Below, piece by piece: positions 34,569 through 42,883 of a DNA stretch of 64,000 nt. Both the position numbers and the translations under genes were made by a program. Within the stretch, counting starts at the first letter, position 1; every line of letters begins with the position of its first letter. Where the stretch lies: the NCBI GenBank assembly GCA_964557005.1, contig CAZKYI010000006.1:91046-155045 (forward strand), read 5' to 3'. The notes under the pieces were generated by a model. The model ran no database searches and was not told where the DNA came from. It worked only from the letters and a program-made list of their open reading frames with translations. The DNA comes from JBECKS01 sp964557005. Lineage in GTDB: Bacteria; Pseudomonadota; Gammaproteobacteria; Pseudomonadales; JBECKS01.

Positions 34569-36290
34569 TTAAAGATGAGCTTTAAGGCGTGCGCTTTTGA
34601 AGCCTGCGATGAACAACAGACAGGCAATCAGACCAAACCCGAAATGGCCTTTGGTTTTTTTGAACAGCACGGGGCCTGGTGGTGTTTCAGGATTACAACT
34701 TTGATATTCGAGTGTGCCCATATCGGGTTGTTTGTCGTCCATACGACTATTGCCGCTTAAATCTTTTTTCAGTTTAAAACTTTCACTGAAAGTAGAATTA
34801 CCTGTATTTCTTGCAGGGCTGTTTGCTTGCAGGCAAATATTGGTGATGCTCAGCTCAGCGCTGTTAATCAATTCCAGTTCTTCCAGTAACGCCAGACCTT
34901 CCAGTAATTGCGGATTGTCGAGTTTTTCAAAAAGGGGGTTAACCCCTTTTAAAGCCTTTTTTTCAACCCGTGTTCCGCTGTGATTTTCTGAATTGATGAT
35001 ACCCACAAGAGAATGTTCAAGCGAAAAGTGAATCATGCCTTCTAACAGAAGGTCTGCATTACTATTGTCAAAAGCAATGCTGTTTAAAAAATCAAACCGT
35101 GCGGTGTCGGTGTCGGAAAACAGGCTCACGCCTGTGCTGGCGGCTTCAACGGCCTCATCGTTAACATGGTTGGCAGTGATAGTGTTATGAACCATTGTCA
35201 CTGAAAAATCGGCGTTGGCAGTATCGTGAAATGCCAAAGCGGAATGTGAACTGCTGCCGTCAATAAAGCTGCTGTTGGTAATGGTGGCGTTGAAAGCATC
35301 AAGCGTATCGGCATGTACAGCGAGCTGGCTGGTCTCACCGCCGCTATTTCCGCTGAATACACTGTTATGAATGGTCATGGCCACCGTTCCTGCATCAGAT
35401 GCCACAACACTCAAAGCTGCTGTGCCCTGATTTTTTTGCCAAACACGGTTGTTCAGGAACAGGCTGTTTTTAATGTTGATTTGAACGTCAACATCATTTT
35501 CTGCAAGCACCAGCAGCCCCGCTGTTTCTGAAAAACTGTTATTTGCGGAAATGGTGCTGTCGATAATGCTGATGTTTGAATGGTTGCTTTCAACGCGAAT
35601 GCTGCTTTGATTACTCGATGCGCCGAACATGCCGTTATTGCGAATGTTGCTGTTGGTGAGTTTGAGAGAATGCTTGCCGCTATCGTTCACAAAGTTAATC
35701 GCTGAACCGAGTTCATCGGTAATGTGCATGGCACTGATGGTGGAGTTGGTGAGTGTGACTTTGGAATTATGCGCGTTAATGCCAATACGTGGGCGATTAA
35801 CAAAAGCGTTAACCCCGTTCAGGCTCACATTGTCGAGGCTTAACTCACCATTGCTGACATCAATAAAAGTGATGGGGGTGATTGCCAAATCGATGCTTTT
35901 GAGTACAAAGCTCAGGTTTTTGATTTCCAGATGTGTGTCACTCACTTCCAGTGCTTTACCGCCGCCCAGCTCCAGTAGTGCAGTCCCTCCTTCCAGTTCA
36001 ATCACCAGACCTTCAACGCCACTGCCATCAAGCGTGAGTTTGCTGCCAGCGCCTGAATTCCAGCTATGGTTTGCAAGGCTCAGGCGCGTATTGGCAAGCG
36101 TACTGCTGAAGGTAATGATGTCGTCATCGGCATTGGCCAGCGCTGCTTCCAGTGCTTCGTTCAGAGTGGTGGTGCCAGGGTCAACATCGGTTGCTTCTGT
36201 GGCATCAACAACAAATACGCCCGCGTGAACAACAGCGCTGAAGAACAACGTAGTGAAGAGTGCAATGAAGTGTTTTTTGGCGGGCATCAT
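34569..36290 (-). CDS. secreted right-handed beta-helix surface protein
   Basis: A 573-residue exported protein. I start it at the ATG at 36290 (ATG ATG), which gives a signal peptide ending AVVHAG. The body is made of repeated beta-helix turns with N, S and T ladders (LTNSTISAMHI, IIDSTISANNS, IHNSVFSGNSG, ITNSSFIDGSS, VHNTITANHV). Near the end, NTGNSTF...DLSGN.R...PDMGTLEY matches the segment found at the end of such surface proteins (choice-of-anchor type). The C-terminus is a hydrophobic helix followed by basic residues (FKSARLKAHL), resembling a membrane-sorting tail. Adhesin or polysaccharide-binding roles are possible. Confidence 0.78.
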   Translation of the reverse strand: MMPAKKHFIALFTTLFFSAVVHAGVFVVDATEATDVDPGTTTLNEALEAALANADDDIITFSSTLANTRLSLANHSWNSGAGSKLTLDGSGVEGLVIELEGGTALLELGGGKALEVSDTHLEIKNLSFVLKSIDLAITPITFIDVSNGELSLDNVSLNGVNAFVNRPRIGINAHNSKVTLTNSTISAMHITDELGSAINFVNDSGKHSLKLTNSNIRNNGMFGASSNQSSIRVESNHSNISIIDSTISANNSFSETAGLLVLAENDVDVQINIKNSLFLNNRVWQKNQGTAALSVVASDAGTVAMTIHNSVFSGNSGGETSQLAVHADTLDAFNATITNSSFIDGSSSHSALAFHDTANADFSVTMVHNTITANHVNDEAVEAASTGVSLFSDTDTARFDFLNSIAFDNSNADLLLEGMIHFSLEHSLVGIINSENHSGTRVEKKALKGVNPLFEKLDNPQLLEGLALLEELELINSAELSITNICLQANSPARNTGNSTFSESFKLKKDLSGNSRMDDKQPDMGTLEYQSCNPETPPGPVLFKKTKGHFGFGLIACLLFIAGFKSARLKAHL

Positions 36291-36386
36291 AAGCGTGAAA
36301 GTGTATGCGTTTTCAAACAAGCTGCAAGTTACAGATGTGCCTTGCAAAGCGTATAATTCGCGTTTTTTAATCCTTGGGAGTAGACA

Positions 36387-37007
36387 ATGAAATTATATGT
36401 TCTGGCAGGTGCCTGTTCGATGGTGCCACATACCGCTTTGGAATGGTCGAAGACAGATTACGAGTTTGAAATTGTGGGCAGGGATAAAATCAAATCACCG
36501 GAATATCTCAAGTTAAACCCGCAAGGTGCGGTGCCTTTACTGGTTGATGGTGATTTTGTGCTTTCACAAAATGTGGCGATTTTGAATTATCTCGATCAAT
36601 GCTTTCCGCAGGCCAATATTTTCGGCACAGGGAATGCGCAAGCAAGGGCAAAAGTATGGCATTGGTTGGCCTATGCAAATTCCGATGTTCACAAAACTTT
36701 TTCACCCATGTTTTCTGCACGAAATTTTGTGACAGAAGAAAGCAGCCAGCAGGATTTAATTGAAAATTCACGCCAGAAAATTATCGCGCAAATGGCATAC
36801 CCCGATTCGGTACTTGGTCAGCAGGATTTTCTCACGGGTGAAATTACCATTGCCGATATTTACATGTATGTTTTATTGCGTTGGGCAAGAGGTTTGAAAA
36901 TTGATTTAAGTGAGTACAAAAATCTTGCGCCGTTTTTTGCGCGGATAGAAGGAACTGCTGCGGTGCAATCGGTAATCAAACAGGAAGGTATTCGACTGCT
37001 TGCCTGA
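36387..37007 (+). CDS. glutathione S-transferase
   Basis: A 206-residue protein with an N-terminal thioredoxin-fold domain (KLYVLAGACSMVPHTALEW; NPQGAVPLLVDGDFVLSQNVAILNYLD) and a C-terminal helical domain (DFLTGEITIADIYMYVLLRW). The cysteine in ACSMVPH (residue 9 or 10 region) suggests a beta-class type enzyme. NPxGxVP and the QxVAI/L (SxAI-equivalent) glutathione-binding elements are recognisable. A strong promoter-proximal ribosome-binding site (TTGGGAG) precedes the ATG. It faces the peroxiredoxin gene across a terminator; both point to redox protection. Confidence 0.92.
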   Translation: MKLYVLAGACSMVPHTALEWSKTDYEFEIVGRDKIKSPEYLKLNPQGAVPLLVDGDFVLSQNVAILNYLDQCFPQANIFGTGNAQARAKVWHWLAYANSDVHKTFSPMFSARNFVTEESSQQDLIENSRQKIIAQMAYPDSVLGQQDFLTGEITIADIYMYVLLRWARGLKIDLSEYKNLAPFFARIEGTAAVQSVIKQEGIRLLA

Positions 37008-37010
37008 AAT

Positions 37011-37040
37011 AAAAAAACCCGCCAAGTGGCGGGTTTTTTT
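37011..37040. terminator. bidirectional terminator between GST and peroxiredoxin genes
   Basis: AAACCCGCC (ending 37023) pairs with GGCGGGTTT (from 37028) around AAGT, with A and T tracts on both sides. It lies between two convergent genes and can serve both. Confidence 0.9.
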
Positions 37041-37065
37041 ATGTTATGCGTTGAGGTGAGCGCAC

Positions 37066-37725
37066 TTAACCTGGTTGTTTTACATAGCGCAAATAGGGTT
37101 TCAGTGTTTTAAAACCTGCGGGAAATTTTTCTTTCGCCTGCTCGTCAGACACCGAAGGCGGAATGATGCAATCGTCACCGTTTTTCCAGTTCACGGGTGT
37201 AGCAACACCATGCTTCGCGGTGAGTTGTATGCTGTCGAGCACTCTCAACACTTCATTGAAATTTCTGCCTGTGCTCATCGGGTAAGTGAGCATGAGTTTG
37301 ATTTTTTTATCAGGGCCAATAATAAATACTGTGCGCACCGTGGCATTGGTCACAGCGGTTCGGCCTTCTGATGTACCCGCTTCATCAGCAGGCAGCATGT
37401 TATACAGTTTGGAAACATTTAAATCGGTATCTCCAATCATCGGGTAGTTGACGGCATTCCCCGAAATTTCCTGTATGTCATTCACCCAACCTGCATGGCT
37501 TTCAACGGGATCAACACTCAGGCCAATAATTTTGGTATTGCGTTTGGCAAACTCATCTTTTAATCCAGCCATATAACCCAGTTCGGTTGTGCATACGGGT
37601 GTGTAATCTTTCGGGTGAGAAAATAACACGGCGTAGCTGTCGCCAATCCATTGATGGAAGTGAATGCTGCCTTCGGTAGTGTTGGCGGTAAAATCAGGTG
37701 CGGTATCGTTAATACGTAAAGACAT
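37066..37725 (-). CDS. peroxiredoxin, 1-Cys (Prx6) type
   Basis: A 219-residue peroxidase reducing hydrogen peroxide and organic hydroperoxides. The peroxidatic cysteine is C45 in HPKDYTPVCTTELG (37-50). The rest follows the 1-Cys Prx6 pattern (VGLSVD.VESH..W..DI, NYPMIGD, VRTVFIIGPDKKIKLMLTYPMSTGRNF.EVLRVLDS), including the C-terminal extension with WKNGDDCIIPPSV. Cysteine in DDCIIPP is usual for the family and is not the resolving cysteine of 2-Cys enzymes. Cytoplasmic, monocistronic. Confidence 0.95.
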   Translation of the reverse strand: MSLRINDTAPDFTANTTEGSIHFHQWIGDSYAVLFSHPKDYTPVCTTELGYMAGLKDEFAKRNTKIIGLSVDPVESHAGWVNDIQEISGNAVNYPMIGDTDLNVSKLYNMLPADEAGTSEGRTAVTNATVRTVFIIGPDKKIKLMLTYPMSTGRNFNEVLRVLDSIQLTAKHGVATPVNWKNGDDCIIPPSVSDEQAKEKFPAGFKTLKPYLRYVKQPG

Positions 37726-37837
37726 GATGTTTCCTCTTGGTTATTTACGAATTCAGGAACGATGATAGTGCGGTTTAAAAACCACATTGACAAAGAATGA
37801 TTGGCTATAACTTTATGTGTTTTCTTTATAAAAGATT

Positions 37838-38062
37838 TTATTCGTCAATCAAATGGAGGAAATCAATTCCTAGCGCATCGGCAATATCGATCAGATAGCC
37901 GATAGAAATATTATCCAGCCTGCCGTTTTCCAGAGCGGATAAATTCTTTTCACTGATACTGGCGGCTTCGGCAAGCTTTTCCTGAGTGAGTCCTTGTTCA
38001 AGTCGGTACTGTCTCACATTAGCGCCAATTTGCCCCACAATGGCCTGTTTGCTGGTTGTCAT
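37838..38062 (-). CDS. XRE-family transcriptional regulator
   Basis: A 74-residue single-domain HTH_XRE protein; the helix-turn-helix is LTQEKLAEAASISEKNLSALENGRL. It lacks any ligand-binding domain. It is divergent from the small barrel gene, with 163 bases between the two starts containing palindromic GATATATC motifs, so it probably represses itself and its neighbour (inference). Such lone XRE proteins often derive from mobile elements. Confidence 0.88.
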   Translation of the reverse strand: MTTSKQAIVGQIGANVRQYRLEQGLTQEKLAEAASISEKNLSALENGRLDNISIGYLIDIADALGIDFLHLIDE

Positions 38063-38104
38063 CGTCAGCCCATTACCTCTATTCGGTATGGGAGCGATGG
38101 TTAC

Positions 38105-38164
38105 GATATATCCAGCGCCTTAACACAGGATATATCTTACCCTCTCAAATAAAGTATGATATAT
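38105..38164. promoter_or_regulatory. candidate operator: GATATATC palindromes between divergent genes
   Basis: Perfect palindrome GATATATC at 38105-38112 and again at 38129-38136, 24 bp apart, with a partial copy GATATAT at 38158-38164. They lie in the divergent promoter region of the XRE regulator and the outer membrane protein. Binding by that regulator is inferred from position only; the AT-rich sequence could also include -10 elements. Confidence 0.45.
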
Positions 38165-38225
38165 ATTACCTGTCTATCAAGACTCAATTCAGATTTATAA
38201 CAATAGATTGAAGGAGAGAAAAAAT

Positions 38226-38819
38226 ATGAAATTCAGTCATTTAATTGCCATATCCACAATGGCCTTATCGACAAACGTGTTTTCAAACGAAATCAGTTAC
38301 GACTATATACAAGGAACCTATCATTCAATTTCAGATGATAGTTTGGGTGTTGATATAGATGCTGATGGATTTAGCTTTGGAGGCTCTTTCAGTATCTCGG
38401 ACAATTTGGCGCTCACTGCGGGATTTGGAGCAGCCAGTTACGACAGAGTTGCAGGCATAGATATTGATACGAGCGATTTCAGCTTTGGCATGACTTTTCA
38501 TCAATCCGTTGCTTCTGGAACCGATGTCTATGGCAACTTCTCTATTGTCAATGCTGAATACGAGCTTGATGATGGCACCACCAGGATAAGTGATGATGAT
38601 ATGGGCAATGTTATTGCTATTGGTGTTCGTCACATGGCTTCGGAAAAAATTGAAATCGGTGCGAATATTTCAAGAACAGATGTTTTTAGCGACACAAGTA
38701 ATTCATTTGGCGTTGGCGCAATATTTTTTATTAACGATAAAGTTGCTTTTGGTGTTGGGTATAGTTCGGGCGATGATGTTGATGCACTGTCACTAGGTTT
38801 GCGTGCCAACCTGAAATAA
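38226..38819 (+). CDS. small outer membrane beta-barrel protein
   Basis: A 197-residue exported protein. The ATG at 38226 follows AAGGAGAG and gives a signal peptide ending NVFSNE. The mature part alternates glycine/aromatic and polar residues in strands (GFSFGGSFSISDNLALTAGFG, DFSFGMTFHQSV, VAFGVGYSSGDDVDALSLGLRANLK), the pattern of an eight-strand OmpA/OmpW-size barrel. Aspartate-rich loops (DVDALS, VDIDADG) may bind cations. I recognise no named family. Divergent from an XRE regulator that probably controls it. Confidence 0.78.
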   Translation: MKFSHLIAISTMALSTNVFSNEISYDYIQGTYHSISDDSLGVDIDADGFSFGGSFSISDNLALTAGFGAASYDRVAGIDIDTSDFSFGMTFHQSVASGTDVYGNFSIVNAEYELDDGTTRISDDDMGNVIAIGVRHMASEKIEIGANISRTDVFSDTSNSFGVGAIFFINDKVAFGVGYSSGDDVDALSLGLRANLK

Positions 38820-38840
38820 ATATAACAGTAGTATGCGTGG

Positions 38841-38864
38841 CCTTGGGCTTCCCCTTGCCCAAGG
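38841..38864. terminator. hairpin between convergent barrel and PilZ genes
   Basis: CCTTGGGC and GCCCAAGG form a perfect eight-pair stem with an eight-base loop. No strong T tract follows on the plus strand, so it is a weak or rho-assisted terminator. Confidence 0.5.
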
Positions 38865-38871
38865 TCTGCGT

Positions 38872-39231
38872 TTAACACATCGCGCTCAGTTCTCTTGCCA
38901 ATAACAAGGAATCACCGAGGTTGAGTTCAACCAGTCGCTTCAAGTGGCTGGCACTGTCAATATCAATATATTCACAACTTACACCAATGTGCTTGCCTTC
39001 GATGTGCACGAGATTGCCTTTAAAGCTAATCTCAATGCTTTGTTCGTGAATCAGCAGAGAAAAATTCAAGCCTTCCGCTCTGCCCAATAACCAGTCTTCA
39101 GGTAATTCAATCAAGGCACCTTTCAGGGAGATGTCGATTAGTTCGGCGTGATAGCGCGTGCCTTCATACTCAAAGCTGACTTTGCCATCAAAGGGAAAGC
39201 GGGTGAATTGTCGGCGTTCTGTATCGCTCAT
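38872..39231 (-). CDS. PilZ domain protein
   Basis: A 119-residue single-domain PilZ protein, a likely c-di-GMP receptor. The N-terminal RRQFTRFPF supplies the RxxxR motif (arginines at residues 6-7 and 11) and DISLKGALIEL the D/NxSxxG motif. Its output partner is not encoded next to it. It lies 38 bases downstream of ettA on the same strand and may be cotranscribed with it. Confidence 0.88.
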   Translation of the reverse strand: MSDTERRQFTRFPFDGKVSFEYEGTRYHAELIDISLKGALIELPEDWLLGRAEGLNFSLLIHEQSIEISFKGNLVHIEGKHIGVSCEYIDIDSASHLKRLVELNLGDSLLLARELSAMC

Positions 39232-39269
39232 GGGTGTCTTCTTTTTTTATCTCTTTTTTTAAGAATGGA

Positions 39270-40937
39270 TCAAGACAGCTTTTTATATTTTATGCGCTTT
39301 GGCCCTGCATTGTCGCCCAGTTTCTTTTTGCGCCATGCTTCGTATTCGCTGTATGAGCCTTCATAAAACTCCACTTCGCTATCGCCTTCAAAAGCCAGAA
39401 TATGCGTCGCAATACGATCAAGAAACCAGCGATCATGCGAAATCACAATCGCGCAACCCGGGAAGGCGAGCAAGCCTTCTTCAAGCGCACGCAAGGTTTC
39501 AACATCGAGATCGTTGGTAGGTTCGTCAAGCAATAGCACGTTCGCGCCCTGTTTTAACAGCTTGGCCAGATGCAAGCGGTTGCGCTCACCGCCCGATAAA
39601 TCCTTAACCTGCTTTTGTTGGTCGCCACCTTTAAAGTTAAAACGGCCTGCATAAGCACGCGAGCTGACTTCGTAGGAACCAATAAGAATGTTATCAAGAC
39701 CATCTGAAATTTCTTCCCAGACAGTCTTGTTACCATTGAGGTTTTCACGGCTTTGATCGACATAGGCAAATTTCACCGTATCACCAATGGTAATGTCGCC
39801 TGCATCGGCTTGTTCGATGCCTGTGAGAATTTTAAACAAGGTTGATTTGCCAGCGCCGTTTGGCCCTACGATTCCGACAATGGCACCCGCAGGAATGCTG
39901 AAATTCATGTTTTCGTAAAGCAGGCGGCCTTCAAAAGATTTGCTGAGCCCTTTAACTTCAATCACAGAATCCCCCAAACGTGGGCCGGGTGGAATATAGA
40001 TTTCCTGTGTTTCGTTGCGGCTTTGGAATTCACGCGAATTCAATTCATCAAAACGTGCCAGACGCGCCTTGCTCTTGCTTTGTCGGCCTTTGGCATTGGA
40101 GCGCACCCATTCAAGTTCCGCCTTGATGGCTTTTTGGTGAGAAGCCTGTTGTTTTTGCTCGGTTTCCAAACGCGCTTCTTTTTGTTCCAGCCATGAAGAA
40201 TAGTTGCCCTGATAAGGAATTCCATGACCGCGATCCAGTTCCAGAATCCATTCGGCAGCATTGTCCAGAAAGTAACGATCATGCGTAATCGCCACAACCG
40301 TGCCTTTGAAATCACACAGGAATTTTTCCAGCCAGCTCACGCTTTCGGCATCGAGATGGTTGGTCGGCTCATCGAGCAGCAGCATGTCAGGATTGGAAAG
40401 CAATAATTTACACAAGGCGACACGGCGTTTTTCACCGCCCGAAAGATTGCCTACTTTGGCCTCCCACGGTGGCAGGCGCAGCGCATCGGCAGCGATGTCG
40501 AGCGTGCGTTCCAGATCCCAGGCGTTGGCCGCATCAATGGCATTTTGCAGCTCGGCCTGTTTTTCCAGCAGCGCATTCATTTCATCGTCGCTCATTGGCT
40601 CGGCAAATTTGGCATTGATGTCATCGAAATCGGTGAGCAGTTGTTTGATTTCTGCAATGCCTTCTTCGACATTGGTTTTCACATCGGCTTCGTTATTGAG
40701 TTGTGGCTCCTGTGGCAAATAGCCAATCTTGATGCCGGGCTGTGGTCTGGCTTCGCCATCAATGTCGGTATCAATGCCTGCCATAATTCTGAGCAGGGTT
40801 GATTTACCCGAACCGTTAAGCCCAAGTACACCGATTTTGGCACCTGGAAAAAAAGACAGTGAAATATCCTTGAGAATTTGTTTGCCCGGTGGAACGGTTT
40901 TACCAACGCGATTCATTGTATAAATGTATTGTGCCAT
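39270..40937 (-). CDS. ettA: energy-dependent translational throttle protein EttA
   Basis: ABC-F ATPase that binds the ribosomal E site and gates the first elongation steps according to ATP/ADP ratio. Two ATPase domains: GLNGSGKST/LSGGEKRRVAL in the first and GPNGAGKST/LSGGERNRLHLA in the second, separated by the charged linker (LEQKEARLETEQKQQASHQKAI...). It begins AQYIYTMNRVGKTVPPGKQILKDISLSF and ends GDNAGPKRIKYKKL, both diagnostic of EttA. 555 residues, normal length. Confidence 0.97.
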   Translation of the reverse strand: MAQYIYTMNRVGKTVPPGKQILKDISLSFFPGAKIGVLGLNGSGKSTLLRIMAGIDTDIDGEARPQPGIKIGYLPQEPQLNNEADVKTNVEEGIAEIKQLLTDFDDINAKFAEPMSDDEMNALLEKQAELQNAIDAANAWDLERTLDIAADALRLPPWEAKVGNLSGGEKRRVALCKLLLSNPDMLLLDEPTNHLDAESVSWLEKFLCDFKGTVVAITHDRYFLDNAAEWILELDRGHGIPYQGNYSSWLEQKEARLETEQKQQASHQKAIKAELEWVRSNAKGRQSKSKARLARFDELNSREFQSRNETQEIYIPPGPRLGDSVIEVKGLSKSFEGRLLYENMNFSIPAGAIVGIVGPNGAGKSTLFKILTGIEQADAGDITIGDTVKFAYVDQSRENLNGNKTVWEEISDGLDNILIGSYEVSSRAYAGRFNFKGGDQQKQVKDLSGGERNRLHLAKLLKQGANVLLLDEPTNDLDVETLRALEEGLLAFPGCAIVISHDRWFLDRIATHILAFEGDSEVEFYEGSYSEYEAWRKKKLGDNAGPKRIKYKKLS

Positions 40938-41151
40938 GTGACCTCAAACTGCTGTTTTGCTTTAGGAAAGGGTGGGGGACAGGAGGCGGATTCTAGCGCG
41001 TTCGGTGTGCGAATCCCAAGATGAGATTTTCTCAGTTTTCCTTGAAAAACTATGTATTTATGAAAGATATGATTCGGGTAGAATGAGCGCCCTTACCCAA
41101 GGTTAAGCGCAATTCCCCGAAAATAAAGACAGAAAATCAGTGAGGCAAAGC

Positions 41152-42408
41152 ATGTTTACCAAAGAAATGACCATTGAAAGTTTTGATCCCGAATTATGGT
41201 CTGCCATTCAGGAGGAAGAAAAACGTCAGGAAGCGCACATTGAACTGATTGCCTCGGAAAATTATGCCAGCCCGCGTGTGATGCAAGCACAAGGCTCCGT
41301 GCTCACCAACAAATATGCAGAAGGGTATCCGGGCAAGCGTTATTACGGCGGTTGTGAGCATGTCGATGTGGCGGAAAATCTGGCTATTTCCCGCGCCAAA
41401 GCCTTGTTTGGTGCAGATTATGCCAATGTGCAACCGCATTCGGGTTCTCAGGCCAATGCCGCAGTTTATATGGCGCTTTTGAGTCCGGGTGATGTCGTGT
41501 TAGGCATGAGCCTCGCGCATGGTGGCCATTTAACGCACGGTGCGGGTGTCAACTTTTCGGGCAAAATGTACACCGCCTATCAATATGGTTTGAATTTCGA
41601 CACAGGTGAAATCGATTACGAAGAAGTCGAGCGCCTTGCAAAAGCGCATAAGCCAAAAATGATTATGGCGGGTTTTTCCGCGTATGCGCGCATTGTTGAC
41701 TGGCAACGCTTTAGAGAGATTGCCGATGCAGTGGGTGCGTATCTGGTGGTTGATATGGCGCATGTGGCAGGTTTGGTGGCGGCAGGTGTTTATCCCAGCC
41801 CGGTCAACATTGCCGATGTCACCACTACTACTACGCATAAAACGCTGGGTGGCCCACGTGGCGGATTGATTCTCGCAAGAGCCAATGAAGAACTGGAAAA
41901 GAAGATTAACTCAGCACTTTTCCCGGGAGTGCAGGGCGGGCCCCTGATGCACATTATTGCCGCGAAGGCGATATGTTTTAAGGAAGCGATGAGCGAGGAG
42001 TTCAAAAGCTATCAACAGCAAGTGGTTAAAAATGCACAAACCATGGCGAGCACTTTACAAAAGCGCGGCTTTGATATTGTTTCAAACGGCACTGATAATC
42101 ACTTGTTCCTGCTCAGCCTGATTAACAAAGACATTACAGGGAAAGATGCAGATGCTGCTTTGGGTGCAGCGCACATCACCGTGAATAAAAATGCGGTGCC
42201 CAATGATCCACGTTCACCCTTTGTTACCAGTGGTTTGCGCATTGGTACACCTGCCATGACCCGTCGTGGTTTCAAGGAAGCTGAGGCTGCACAAGTTGCC
42301 AACCTGATTGCCGATGTGCTCGACAACATGGGCGATAACACTGTGATTGAAACAGTACGCGCTCAGGTGTCGCAACTGTGCGCCAGATTTCCTGTTTATC
42401 AAAAATAG
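41152..42408 (+). CDS. glyA: serine hydroxymethyltransferase
   Basis: PLP enzyme interconverting serine and glycine and supplying one-carbon units to tetrahydrofolate. The PLP lysine is in TTTTHKTLGGPRGG; IELIASENYASPRVM, YAEGYPGKRYYGGCEHVD and DMAHVAGLVAAG are also visible. The ATG at 41152 follows GTGAGG and gives 418 residues; a GTG at 41140 is less likely. It heads the nrdR-rib-nusB-thiL run, an arrangement also found in Pseudomonas-like genomes. Confidence 0.97.
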   Translation: MFTKEMTIESFDPELWSAIQEEEKRQEAHIELIASENYASPRVMQAQGSVLTNKYAEGYPGKRYYGGCEHVDVAENLAISRAKALFGADYANVQPHSGSQANAAVYMALLSPGDVVLGMSLAHGGHLTHGAGVNFSGKMYTAYQYGLNFDTGEIDYEEVERLAKAHKPKMIMAGFSAYARIVDWQRFREIADAVGAYLVVDMAHVAGLVAAGVYPSPVNIADVTTTTTHKTLGGPRGGLILARANEELEKKINSALFPGVQGGPLMHIIAAKAICFKEAMSEEFKSYQQQVVKNAQTMASTLQKRGFDIVSNGTDNHLFLLSLINKDITGKDADAALGAAHITVNKNAVPNDPRSPFVTSGLRIGTPAMTRRGFKEAEAAQVANLIADVLDNMGDNTVIETVRAQVSQLCARFPVYQK

Positions 42409-42418
42409 ACCTTAAATT

Positions 42419-42883
42419 ATGCACTGTCCCTTTTGTAGCGCGATTGATACCAAAGTGATTGATTCACGACTGGTTGCTGATGGGGCAGAAGTGCGTCGCA
42501 GGCGCGAATGTTTAACCTGTGGTGATCGCTATACTACCTTTGAACGCGCTGAACTGGTGATGCCGATATTGATAAAATCCAATGGAACGCGCCAACCCTT
42601 TGATGAGGAAAAATTACGCGCAGGCATACTGCGTGCGACAGAAAAACGCCCCGTGCAAACTGAAGACATTGATGCGGCCATCAATCGCATCAAGCAGGCT
42701 TTAAGAGCGAGTGGTGAGCGCGAGGTTGATAGCCATAAACTTGGCGAACTGGTGATGTCTGCATTGCGGGAGCTGGATGAAGTCGCCTATGTGCGTTTTG
42801 CATCGGTGTATCGCAGCTTTCAGGACGTGAGTGAATTCAGAGCCGAAATTGATCGTCTTGAAAAAGACAACCGTAAAAATTGA
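42419..42883 (+). CDS. nrdR: transcriptional repressor NrdR
   Basis: Zinc-finger plus ATP-cone repressor of ribonucleotide reductase operons. The finger is MHCPFC...CLTCGDRYTTFE (cysteines 3, 6, 31, 34), followed by the ATP-cone VIKSNGTRQPF-type segment. 154 residues. Its stop overlaps the ribD start (ATGA-type, four bases). In many bacteria nrdR precedes ribD. Confidence 0.97.
   Translation: MHCPFCSAIDTKVIDSRLVADGAEVRRRRECLTCGDRYTTFERAELVMPILIKSNGTRQPFDEEKLRAGILRATEKRPVQTEDIDAAINRIKQALRASGEREVDSHKLGELVMSALRELDEVAYVRFASVYRSFQDVSEFRAEIDRLEKDNRKN

Noticed and set aside
35629..36228. 199-aa plus-strand ORF opposite the beta-helix protein
   Set aside because: Leucine/serine low-complexity shadow of the repetitive asparagine/serine ladders on the other strand.
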